From: Sorghum bicolor
Taxonomy: Eukaryota; Streptophyta; Magnoliopsida; Poales; Poaceae
Assembly: GCF_000003195.3 (NCBI RefSeq)
Contig: NC_012876.2
Span: forward strand, 48,293,276-48,357,275
DNA length: 64,000 nt
Direction: 5' to 3'
The notes under the pieces were generated by a model. That model made no database searches and had not been told where the DNA came from. It saw only the letters and a program-made list of their open reading frames with translations. A program made the translations under genes and the position numbers. Shown here piece after piece: positions 12,508-23,321 of the stretch (its first letter is position 1; each line of letters begins with the position of its first letter).

Positions 12508-13787
12508 TGTTGACGGTCCTTAATGCTCACATTTAACCGTCAACTAGTCATGGAAAAGGATCCAAATGCAACCAACACCCAGACTTAGGGTTTTATCTGA
12601 CAGAATTCCACGAGTTTTGGTGTTTGTCTATTTTTGCAGGGGGTTATCATGAAATACGGAAGAAAGGCCCACACGTCGGGTTTACATAGAGTTATTAACG
12701 TGCCGTGCAATTTTCTATCATCTAGAAGACTCCAGAAGCCACGGGAATGAACAGGAAGCCGAGAGGGCTCAGGGACAGGATGCCCGCCCAAGTCCTTAGG
12801 GCGCCCGCCCAGCTACAATGTCCAATTCGGACCCGTTTCGCGGATCACGCTCCACCGACCTAAAGGATCAAGGAAAACCATGCGATTAATGTCGGTTTGA
12901 TCCGACGGCCCAGATTCATCTGAAAAGACTATATAAGCAAGGCCCCCTGGCCCCTGGAGATCATACCTCTTCTACAGACTCAAAGTTAGGGTTTCAATTC
13001 TTCATCCAAGTAGAGAGGATCCCTCTAGTTCATCTAGTTCTACCTCTAGTTCATCTAGTTCTAGTTCTAGTTCATCTAGCTCTAGTTCTAGTTCTTCTAG
13101 TTCTAGTTCTAGTTCGTTCTAGTTGTAATCTAGAAAGTAGGAAGAGTGAAGAGGACAGCGGAGGAGGAGCCGGATCTGTCGGATCTTCCTCAACATTATA
13201 CTTTTGCAGCAACTGGTTCGTTCTTCATCGTTCTCCAAGTTCTTCAATTCACAATTCTTGAGTTCTTTAATTACTTTTATTTACATTCAAGTTATTTATT
13301 GGATTCCTGCTTGCATCAAGTGCTCTAGTCTTTATAACGCTAGAGTAGTAATTAATAGATTAGACGTGGTGTTTAGTCTTGCAATTACCTGGAATTGCAC
13401 CCAATCTTGCGGATTGTTGTGGTAGCCCTAGGGTAGTGACAGCCCTAACGGTCGACGTATTCCACCTCGTTCGGATCGGTGTTTGTAGGACCGTAGTCAG
13501 AGCTTCCTAGCCCCCTTCTCATCTCTTTCTGTGGTTAGTGTTCTGATGTCCCGAAATAGATAATCTTGAAGTAATTCCTGATTCTTAGATCAACTAGAGA
13601 ACTCTCAGGAAACATCCTCTCTTCCCACCAAAAATAATTATATAGTTATCCTTGGGCGATCTTGATTCTTATTTTGTACACTCACATTCCTTGTGGAAAA
13701 TCGATACTCTAGAATATTCCCGGGTGAAGGCTACATCAGTATCCGTGCGCTTGCGGATTTTTCTGTTTGCGTTTAAAATACCCAACA
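12508..13787 (+). repeat. Athila-like LTR shared between two internal regions
   Basis: Starts TGTTGACGGTCC after a polypurine tract and ends ATACCCAACA before a primer binding site, so it serves as 3' LTR to the left and 5' LTR to the right. A TATA box (TATATAA) is at 12930-12936. Relatives are at 46227-47437 (minus), 59283-60614 (minus) and 63141-64000 (plus). A CTAGTT hexamer array lies in the transcribed leader. The flanking internal parts are not two halves of one element, so this is an array remnant and not a normal single insertion. Confidence 0.85.
13018..13130 (+). repeat. CTAGTT-type hexanucleotide array in the LTR
   Basis: About 110 bases of imperfect (CTAGTT)n with CATCTAGTT variants, downstream of the LTR TATA box and therefore in the RNA leader. 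The related LTR at 63141 shows no such array in the corresponding part that is visible. Confidence 0.85.
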
Positions 13788-13794
13788 AGCTTTC

Positions 13795-13812
13795 TGGCGC
13801 CGTTGCCGGGGA
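13795..13812 (+). promoter_or_regulatory. Primer binding site, tRNA-Asp type
   Basis: TGGCGCCGTTGCCGGGGA, seven bases after the LTR end. This is the tRNA-Asp-complementary site commonly used by Athila elements. It is intact here. Confidence 0.9.
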
Positions 13813-13905
13813 ACGGTAGCTGTGCTAGTTTCGAACCAAGTCGTATGTGTATCATTTTGCTTTTCCTTTTTTACCACACTCACCTTACTATTTTCACCAT
13901 ACCAC

Positions 13906-14090
13906 ATGGATTTCACTCCAAACATTAATGAGCATGGAATTTATTTCATAGCCACTTCGTTTACTCCATGCTCATATGCAACATCTTCCCAATCTATTGG
14001 TCTCTCCAACATCACCACATTCGAGATCTCCAACCCCCTCTTCCTTCCTGTTTATAAAAACTTTAAAAGGGCGGTTGTCGATGCATATGT
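13906..14090 (+). pseudogene. Truncated gag N-terminus
   Basis: An ATG about 93 bases after the primer binding site opens a frame of roughly 60 codons containing TTFEISNPLFLPVYKNFKRA, resembling the start of a retroelement gag. It is cut at about 14090, where the sequence changes to Tekay-like LTR. The break is marked by short repeated pieces (TTACTGGTATG three times and two near-copies of a TTTAAAAGGG phrase). Confidence 0.5.
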
Positions 14091-16743
14091 TACTGGTATG
14101 TTACTGGTATGCTCCTTTAAAAATTTTAAAAGGGTGTGTTACTGGTATGCTCTGGTAAATATTTCATGATTTTTGGAGTACTGTATCTCTGGTATGTAAT
14201 TTATGTTAATAGCTTTCCTTAAATCCATGTTTGGATCATATTAAATGTTACATGTTTATGCTGGTGTTCTCCTTTGGTGTCAAGCTTGTTCATGGTAGTA
14301 GTAGCATGTAAATAATCTGAAATCTGTTGTTTGACACTATTTAAGCCATGTTTCTTAATTTATAAAATAAGCACCTTGTTGCATGTTTAGTAAATATCTT
14401 AAGTTTGGCATGTGCTTTTGCTCCGAAAATTTTATGGTAATGTCAAGGTATCTTGCTTGTGCTTCTGCAATTTTTGTAGAATTTTTTGAGTACTCTTGCT
14501 GGTATATCTTAATTATGCCCTTGCATGGAATTAAATTAATAAAGGCCTCTTAATTAAGTGTTTGATAGTTAATATATGGTTTTCTGGTAATTATATGTTA
14601 TACTTGTTCTTATGAGTCACTTGGTTGGTACTAAATATGTCATTGCTATGTCAACAAATAATTAATTAAAGGTTATTTAGCTATTCTGGACAGCAAGGGA
14701 GTAATTTGATTATTGTTCGATGATAACTTTGTTTCCTGAAAGACATGTCTCTATGAAAGTTCTTGTAAATCTTGCTGCCATGTCTAAAGATGAAATGTAA
14801 ACAATATCATAAGCTTTCCAGAATGTCTTCATACATGTTTGTTGGATCTATATATCTCTAGTTATGGGTTGTTCTTTGAGCTGCCCTGATTGTTGGTTGT
14901 TGCTGTTAACTGTGTAAGTTGGTGTGTTCGTGTTAGTTGTCGTGGTATTCTTTTGTGAGCTTGTATAGAAGCTTACTCAGTAAATGAGTGTCCAGTGAAG
15001 TATGTAATCATGTTTGCCGAAGCATTCATCATTCTCTTCGTATGCATACATTCCTTATTCATTCGTTCATGCAATAGGTGCACCGGAGACTGCGAACTCG
15101 TTCGAGCTGGAGAGGGTGATTCCCGAAGGTCCAGAGGTCACCTAGGAGACGGAGGCCAAGGCAGCAGGACCCGAGGAGCCCGAAGAGGAAACTAAGTGCC
15201 CTTGTCACGAGCATGCTTCGTTCGTGAAAGGCAAGCCCCGGAGCATCTTAAGTCTCCTACTTTAATTTCAAAGCGTGCTTGAATATGTTATATCTATTGA
15301 TGCATTACGTATAGGAGTTGTGATGAAACCCTTGCTGCATTATACCTTTCGTTGTCCAGATATCTTATACTACCCTGGTGTAGAGTTAGGATCGAGTAGC
15401 AGCTTAGCCCTGCTTTAATCAGTAGAAGTCGGGTGATACCCATCACCCACGCGAAATAGGTTCTGTTGCTCGATCACGATTGGCTATCTGTGCTATCATG
15501 GGAAAGGACCTGGTTTAAAATGACTTAAGCCGGGTGGAGTTTTGCAAGGCGGTAGTTACTCCGTCTGTGGCAGCTAAGGACCGATCGTTGTACATCCTCT
15601 TGTCATGTTGAACGCATGCCTGACACTTAGTTGGCGAATAACTCGTTTCGACCGTGAAGCCTAGTAGTATGACTCAGGCCGGAAGACCAGCGAGTATAAA
15701 GTGCGCATTACCAGAGGAAGTGTGGTGTGCAGAGGGACATTGGCATAAGACCAAGGGCAGGTGATTTAAAAGTCCTGATCTTCCTGGCAGAGTGACAGCC
15801 TTAGGAGTACGACGCTTATCGGAGCCGCGATTTCTGAGTCATACCAAAGGTGACCCGCTTGCTCTCCGATAGGGGGATGCATGGGTGAGTGCTAGGAATA
15901 ACCCTCCAGCTGGATAGGAATCAATTCGAATCGCCGTCTCTCCCGGATAGTGAGAACTTGAAGAGCAGCGGAAAATGTAGCATTCATTAAGTACTTAATG
16001 GTTCTTAATTGTAATGTTGAGGATAGCAAGAAGAACACATGTTGAAACTTGATATGGTTATTATTGTTTGCTAATAATCAAGTGAAGTGCTTAGTTTAGG
16101 TGCTAATATAGTGATAGGCTAATGATAATCAATATGATGCTTATAAGAATGGTTTACTATCCAATTAAGCTCTTTGGCAAATATCATAAGTCAAGCCAGC
16201 TATACTTTATACTCAGCCTTGCATGATCCTTGGTGTCTTTTATTTTTGGTTAGACAGGTAAGTCTAGCTGAGTACATCCTCGTACTCAGGGTTTATTTCC
16301 ACCTGTTGCAGATGATATCTTCTATGATAGTTTCTACAAGACCTGCCTTCATCCCACTAGGGATGAGGACTAAACCGTTGGGCGCGGTTCACTAACAACT
16401 TCGCACCTATGATGCTTTTGGTGGATACGATGAGACTCTGGCTGTAACAAGAACTTTTGAAATGTGTGTGTGAAAAACTATGTTGCTTCCACTATTTCAA
16501 ACTTGTGTTGTAATAACTAAGTAACTCCGATGTGGTGCTGCTTCGTCGGCATGGAATGAACTATGTAACAATCACTGTGTTTTGTTGAACTATTACGATC
16601 TTGGTATGTTGCAAAGTTGGTTTGAAATCCTTCGTGATTTCGGTTGACTACCAGGGTTATATGGGCTCAAGTCTGGAAACTTGAATGCTAGTTCTATCGT
16701 TTCTACACTTGAACTTTTATAATTTGGTCGGTTCTATGACACA
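14091..16743 (+). repeat. 5'-truncated Tekay-like LTR, copy 1
   Basis: Related to the LTR at 1625-7907; it ends GGTTCTATGACACA at 16743 and contains the conserved 80-bp block at 15881-15960. The 5' part of the LTR is missing. A 66-codon frame starting near 15001 is present here and in copy 2 but has no recognisable domain. No primer binding site follows; at 16744 the sequence switches into an LTR of the opposite orientation. Confidence 0.75.
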
Positions 16744-18067
16744 GCGCGTATATCAGGCCGATTCCTTGCCCGGATAGTGTTCAGGCTTCGCGGTCAAAAC
16801 GACTTATCCTTCCAGCTAGGTGTGGGGTATGCGTTCAACATGACAAGAGGGCCGTCAATGATCGGTCCTTAATCGACATAGGCAGGGCACTACGGTCAAC
16901 ACCACCATAAGACCCTGCCCGGTCTCAGATTCATTCCCACACTTAGTTACTTTTCACCATAACATTGACAGCTAAGCATCCAGGTATTCACCTATATCTC
17001 GTAGGTGACAAGAAATCACTCGACTTCTACCGTGCTAAGCAAGCTAAGCATAGACACCGAGCCTACCTACTTAGGACAAGGTAGATAAACAGGTGGTGAT
17101 ATCAAGGAGTAAATATGCATCAACGGTATCAAACAACTCCTATCACTTAAATGCAGCATAGTAAAACAATCATTATATAACAAATTAAGTTAGCGACAAT
17201 ATGGAGACTTAGAATGCTCCAGGGCATGCCTCTCTCGAAGGTGCTAGGCCTGTGGTCCAGGCACTCCTGCAGATCTCCTTCCGACTCTGGTCCTCCCAGA
17301 AGTTCCTGGTCCTGTGTTTCCTCCTGCTCCTCGGGTCCCACCTCGTTCTCCTGCGAGCCTGTATGATGCATGTGTGCACATGAGTTGAAGTGCAAGATGC
17401 CCGAGGTGCAATGCTAGGTAAACTAAGACAAAATGATCATGACATGGTGCTCAGATGAGTAAGCCATATCCCATCTCCAGTGGAGATGAGTTGCCACGGA
17501 TGAAATAGGAAACTATTTCTACAAGGTAGTCAACATCATCTAAGAACATACCAAGTAAAGCATCTATGGCATTCTCTTCTACAAGCTATTACTAACCAGC
17601 AAACTACTATGGTGCTTCAAAGATACAACAAAGACCATTTATTCTTTTCAACCTATGTATAGCAAGGGTTTATTTATTTAATTATTATTAAGCCCACAAC
17701 AGTAGCACACATTTTTGTGCTTCAATAAATTCTACAAAAATTACAGCATGTCAATGGTTATTTATAAATTTCATCACCAAAATTTTATAGCATTTGGGCA
17801 AGTAACATGGCCCACTCAAAAATCACAAGTGTATCAACATAATTAAGTGTAAATGCCCGACTGGTGACAGTGTCAAACAACAGATTTCATATTTTTATAA
17901 ATTACTTACTAACATAAGAAATGTCCACAAAAATTTATAGAATACTTGCATGATCCAATTATTTATTTAAAAATCATAAACCACTGCCATGCAAGCATTT
18001 AAATCAGCATAAATTAATTTATACAACAAATATTGTGTTACATATTTTTCCCAGAAACTACACATTC
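14227..18067. repeat. 3.84-kb tandem duplication, first copy
   Basis: Bases 14227-18065 reappear at 18068-20269 (offset 3841) and, after the Tat insertion, at 34570-36211 (offset 18146). By eye the two copies differ at about 1 percent of sites. The copy boundary at 18065-18070 joins ACACAT to TCATGTTTGG. The parent sequences ACACATCCGTG (36206-36216) and AATCCATGTTTGG (14222-14233) share only a few bases there. Confidence 0.93.
16744..18067 (-). repeat. Minus-strand Tekay-like LTR segment, copy 1
   Basis: Reverse complement of a Tekay-like LTR interior: 16975-17045 matches the reverse complement of about 6545-6620. It abuts the end of the plus-strand LTR at 16743 with no target duplication and no LTR terminus of its own, so the join is a rearrangement. 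The fuller copy is at 34890-37468. Confidence 0.75.
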
Positions 18068-20269
18068 ATGTTTGGATCATATTAAATGTTACATGTTTAT
18101 GCTGGTGTTCTCCTTTGGTGTCAAGCTTGTTCATGGTAGTAGTAGCATGTAAATAATCTGAAATCTGTTGTTTGACACTATTTAAGCCATGTTTCTTAAT
18201 TTATAAAATAAGCACCTTGTTGCATGTTTAGTAAATATCTTAAGTTTGGCATGTGCTTTTGCTCCGAAAATTTTATGGTAATGTCAAGGTATCTTGCTTG
18301 TGCTTCTGCAATTTTTGTAGAATTTTTTGAGTAATCTTGCTGGTATATCTTAATTATGCCCTTGCATGGAATTAAATTAATAAAGGCCTCTTAATTAAGT
18401 GTTTGATAGTTAATATATGGTTTTCTGGTAATATTATGTTATACTTGTTCTTATGAGTCACTTGGTTGGTACTAAATATGTCATTGCTATGTCAACAAAT
18501 AATTAATTAAAGGTTATTTAGCTATTCTGGACAGCAAGGGAGTAATTTGATTATTGTTCGATGATAACTTTGTTTCCTGAAAGACATGTCTCTATGAAAG
18601 TTCTTGTAAATCTTGCTGCCATGTCTAAAGATGAAATGTAAACAATATCATAAGCTTTCCAAAATGTCTTCATACATGTTTGTTGGATCTATATATCTCT
18701 AGTTATGGGTTGTTCTTTGAGCTACCCTGATTGTTGGTTGTTGCTGTTAACTGTGTAAGTTGGTGTGTTCGTGATAGTTGTCGTGGTATTCTTTTGTGAG
18801 CTTGTATAGAAGCTTACTCAGTAAATGAGTGTCCAGTGAAGTATGTAATCATGTTTGCCGAAGCATTCATCATTGTCTTCGTATGCATACATTCCTTATT
18901 CATTCGTTCATGCAATAGGTGCACCGGAGACTGCGAACTCGTTCGAGCTGGAGAGGGTGATTCCCGAAGGTCCAGAGGTCACCTAGGAGACGGAGGCCAA
19001 GGCAGCAGGACCCGAGGAGCCCGAAGAGGAAACTAAGTGCCCTTGTCACGAGCATGCTTCGTTCGTGAAAGGCAAGCCCCGGAGCATCTTAAGTCTCCTA
19101 CTTTAATTTCAAAGCGTGCTTGAATATGTTATATCTATTGATGCATTACGTATAGGAGTTGTGATGAAACCCTTGCTGCATTATACCTTTCGTTGTCCAG
19201 ATATCTTATACTACCCTGGTGTAGAGTTAGGATCGAGTAGCAGCTTAGCCCTGCTTTAATCAGTAGAAGTCGGGTGATACCCATCACCCACGCGAAATAG
19301 GTTCTGTTGCTCGATCACAATTGGCTATCTGTGCTATCATGGGAAAGGACCTGGTTTAAAATGACTTAAGCCGGGTGGAGTTTTGCAAGGCGGTAGTTAC
19401 TCCGTCTGTGGCAGCTAAGGACCGATCGTTGTACATCCTCTTGTCATGTTGAACGCATGCCTGACACTTAGTTGGCGAATAACTCGTTTCGACCGTGAAG
19501 CCTAGTAGTATGACTCAGGCCGGAAGACTAGCGAGTATAAAGTGCGCATTACCAGAGGAAGTGTGGTGTGCAGAGGGACATTGGCATAAGACCAAGGGCA
19601 GGTGATTTAAAAGTCCTGATCTTCCTGGCAGAGTGACAGCCTTAGGAGTACGACGCTTATCGGAGCCGCGATTTCTGAGTCATACCAAAGGTGACCCGCT
19701 TGCTCTCCGATAGGGGGATGCATGGGTGAGTGCTAGGAATAACCCTTCAGCTGGATAGGAATCAATTCGAATCGCCGTCTCTCCCGGATAGTGAGAACTT
19801 GAAGAGCAGCGGCAAATGTAGCATTCATTAAGTACTTAATGGTTCTTAATTGTAATGTTGAGGATAGCAAGAAGAACACATGTTGAAACTTGATATGATT
19901 ATTATTGTTTGCTAATAATCAAGTGAAGTGCTTAGTTTAGGTGCTAATATAGTGATAGGCTAATTATAATCAATATGATGCTTATAAGAATGGTTTACTA
20001 TCCAATTAAGCTCTTTGGCAAATATCATAAGTCAAGCCAGCTATACTTTATACTCAGCCTTGCATGATCCTTGGTGTCTTTTATTTTTGGTTAGACAGAT
20101 AAGTCTAGCTGAGTACATCCTCGTACTTAGGGTTTATTTCCACCTGTTGCAGATGATATCTTCTATGATAGTTTCTACAAGACCTGCCTTCATCCCACTA
20201 GGGATGAGGACTAAACCGTTGGGCGCGGTTCACTAACAACTTCGCACCTATGATGCTTTTGGTGGATAC
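18068..20269 (+). repeat. Second copy of the duplication, left of the Tat insertion
   Basis: Corresponds to 14227-16428 with scattered single-base differences. It ends in the target site GATAC (20265-20269), repeated at 34570-34574 after the inserted element. Copy 1 has the empty site at 16424-16428. Confidence 0.93.
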
Positions 20270-21321
20270 TGTCGAGGGTATCGGTAAGGGGTACCCTCAG
20301 CGATGCGCATTATGAGATTGCCCGTACGAAGGTCGAGAACCTTAATTCGACGCTCTAATCTTACGTATGCGCCGCCATCGACGGTCGCAGCCTCGAAGAC
20401 GGAAATAGCGTCGAGCGAATCGGTTCAGGACTCGAGCGACGGCTGCCGTCGATGACGGAAGCGGGCTCGAGCGAACCGAGAGGTGTCGGGCGCGAGGACA
20501 CTGTCCGCCGCCCGACGCGCGCACGCAAGCCGGAGCATTAAATGCACCTGACGCTTCCCCACCTAACACACAGGTCACGGAAGGCGTGATAGGGAGCAAG
20601 CTTCCGTCCCATCGTTCTTTTTGCAGCCTTCCCACCGAACGACCCAGGGCGTGTCAGGACGCGGGAAACAAGGATGGAACGTCTAATCGGGACCCCCTCG
20701 AGACACCCAAGGTCAGCGCTCCAGATACCAGCATATTACATGGCGTCCGACCCTCGACCAAACAGGGCCCCTTCCCAGGGACAAGTTGGGCGTCGACTGA
20801 CTTCATCACAGCTACCCCGTCGGGTCCGCCACCATACCGTACAAGCGTGCGACCTCAGAACCAGCACAGGCGGCTGGCAGGGCAGAACACAGGAGCACGC
20901 GTAATCATCACCGAGCTATCAAGATGGGACGGCTCGAGGCCATGCCGTACGGAAGCTTCGAGTAGGTCAGCGCTCCATGCGGCTATCGTTCCCTACTCTA
21001 ACATCTATGCATGTACCCTGTGTCTCTCCTTGGAGCTATAAAAGGAGGGACTCAGGCATAGAAGAGAGGGACATCACAACACAAGAACACACACACACAC
21101 ACACGTAGTAGAGCTACACCCTTCATACCACGCTTGTATTCGCCCCTGTACAAGCACTTAGGTGCAAGATAATACAACCTCTCTCCCCCCGCTGGACGTA
21201 GGGCCTTCTCTTGCCCGAACCAGGATAAATCTCAGTGTCTTCTTGCATCACCATCCGGAAAGGGGAGCAGGCATACAAATTTACTCGTTGGTGTGACCCC
21301 CCGGGGGAAAAAACACCGACA
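20270..21321 (+). repeat. 5' LTR of the Tat element
   Basis: 1052 bp, TGTCGAGGG...ACACCGACA. A TATA box TATAAAA is at 21037-21043, followed by a CA microsatellite near 21090 that is about four bases longer than in the 3' LTR. Confidence 0.96.
21037..21043 (+). promoter_or_regulatory. LTR TATA box
   Basis: TATAAAA in the context GAGCTATAAAAGGAGGG; the same box is in the 3' LTR at 34289-34295. Confidence 0.8.
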
Positions 21322-21323
21322 GT

Positions 21324-21343
21324 TGGCGCGCCAGGTAGGGGTC
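21324..21343 (+). promoter_or_regulatory. Primer binding site of the Tat element
   Basis: TGGCGCGCCAGGTAGGGGTC, two bases after the 5' LTR. This is the usual site of RIRE2-like Tat elements. I cannot name the primer tRNA with certainty from memory. Confidence 0.8.
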
Positions 21344-21379
21344 CTGCGTGTTTTTCACCGATTTCCCACCACTTTCCGG

Positions 21380-23321
21380 ATGGCTACTCCTGCCTCGCCG
21401 CTTCCGCACTCCACGATGATTTGGTTTGGGAGTCTCGAGTTCATGTCTACGGGCTCCGGCTACGACATGATCTTGCTCTCAGTCAAAGGACCAGGAGGAG
21501 TCCGCGTTACGCCAGCACGGTTGAAGGCTCCAAGACGCCCTCACCACCACGCCTCCCCGCCTAAGAAGAGGCGCGGGCAGCACCACCGCGGCCCCTCTGC
21601 TTCGGCACGACCAACAACTCGTGCAAGGCAGGATGTGGGCCACGGGTCGGCAACACCGTGTGACCGAGCAACAAGCACGACGACTCAACACCGCGCAACG
21701 ACGGGGGGAGACGCGTCTCGCGCGCCCCCCCCCACCGCAGCTAGGCTACTTCCACACGGGTTGTTCTCTCCAAGGGCGGCACTGCCGTTCGGGTTGGACA
21801 ACGCCGCGGCGTCGCTCGCCAAGACGATATGCCCAAACGCTCAGACGTACGTGGAAAGACCAATGGTCATCCCACGTAGCTCTAAAGCGCGGCGGCCGAC
21901 GTCCGAACTGCCGGACCTTTCCCGAGTACGAGGCCTCCACCGTCTAGGCCCCGGACGATACTCGATCACCTCCCTCAGGCAACGATGGCTGGAGGAAGGA
22001 CGTGGGTGTTTCCACGCTGGACTCCGACTCCGAGACAGACAGCTATGACCCTACGAGGGAATGCTATCACCTCGACGGGGCGGCAGAAACCACCGACGAG
22101 ACACGGGATGCTGCTGCGGCCGGTCGAGCCCCCGCGGCGCAAGAAGACCCCAGGACACCTGGGAACGACGGACGGCTCGACCCTCTTCCTCAGGAAGATA
22201 GAACTGCGCAGCTCGCGCAGCTGCGGGAGCTCAAGATGAAGCTCGACGAAGATCGCGAGCGCCTCGTCCTGCTCGAGCAAATCCTCGAACAAGACCTGCC
22301 CTACCCGCCGGGCGGAAGTGTCCGCAGACGCGCTCGAGAGGTACATCGACAGATCGTCGGTGACACAGAGGCGGAGCAACCTGTCAGCCGTTTCCCTCGA
22401 GCAGGCCAGAATGTAGTGGCAGCGACGATGCTGCTACGTAACATGCCAGAACCATCAAATTCCCAGGCCCGACGAATTCGAGATGAAGTTCAGACATTGC
22501 TCCAGGTGGCAGCAGTTCAACAAGCCGAAAGTTCGGCATCTCGACGACGAGGGGCTGCCACAGAGAAGCGCAACGAACAGCCTCTAATCGAAGAGGAGGT
22601 GTCTGTCCAGCAACAACCTCCCCCTCGAGGTAGAAAGACTGCTCTCATCCTCCCTGCCGACAATCAATGTCGACACGACGCGCGACACGACGTCAAAGAA
22701 AATAGACGCCGCCGGCACGGAGACGCGGAAGAACGTGGTTATAGCGCGCATCGCGGTGGGAGGTACGACAGCGACGAGGACCGGGTGGCCCCCGAGCCAC
22801 CGGGCCCGCGGGTGTTCAGCAGGGCGATTCGCAGCACGCCCCTGCCTAGTCCATTCCGACCCCCAACCAGCATCGCGAAGTACAATGGAGAAACCAAGCC
22901 AGAGCTATGGCTGGCCGATTTCAGGCTGGCTTGTCAGCTAGGTGGCGCTCGGGAGGATGATCGAGCCATCATCAGACAGCTACCCCTTTTCCTCTCTGAC
23001 ACCGCCCGTCGATGGCTCGAGGAACTCCCAGCCAATCAAATTCACAACTGGGTTGACCTGGTCAGAGTCTTCGAAGGTAATTTCAAAGGGACCTATATAC
23101 GGCCAGGGAACTCGTGGGACCTCAGCAAATGCAAGCAGAAGTCAGGAGAGACTCTTCGGGAGTACGCTCGACGCTTCTCGAAGCAGCGCACTGAGTTGCC
23201 ACACATCGCCGACCACGACGTCATCTTGGCGTTTGTCTCGGGCACCACCAGTCGAGACTTGGTGCGGGAATTAGGCCGCAATCGACCTCAGACCGTCGAC
23301 GAGCTGATGGACGTTAGCTAA
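21380..23321 (+). pseudogene. gag: Tat gag polyprotein, broken
   Basis: The best-supported part is frame 3 from 21948 to the TAA at 23319-23321. It holds an acidic N-terminal part, an Arg-rich middle and a Retrotrans_gag domain near the C-terminus (LPLFLSDTARRWLEELP through TLREYARRFSKQR). Gag forms the cytoplasmic particle. Upstream, frame 3 is interrupted by TAG at 21945-21947 and continues as a plausible coding frame from about 21621. A frame-2 ATG at 21380 (MATPASPLPH) in the right place after the leader may be the original start, which would require one more frame change. The zinc-knuckle-like CPYHKGGANHKLKDC (C-X2-H-X5-H-X4-C) lies beyond the stop, in the pol frame. The N-terminus is uncertain. 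Confidence 0.8.

Noticed and set aside
14995..15195. 66-codon frame conserved at 18836-19036
   Set aside because: Conservation is explained by the recent 3.84-kb duplication; no domain, and it lies within an LTR.
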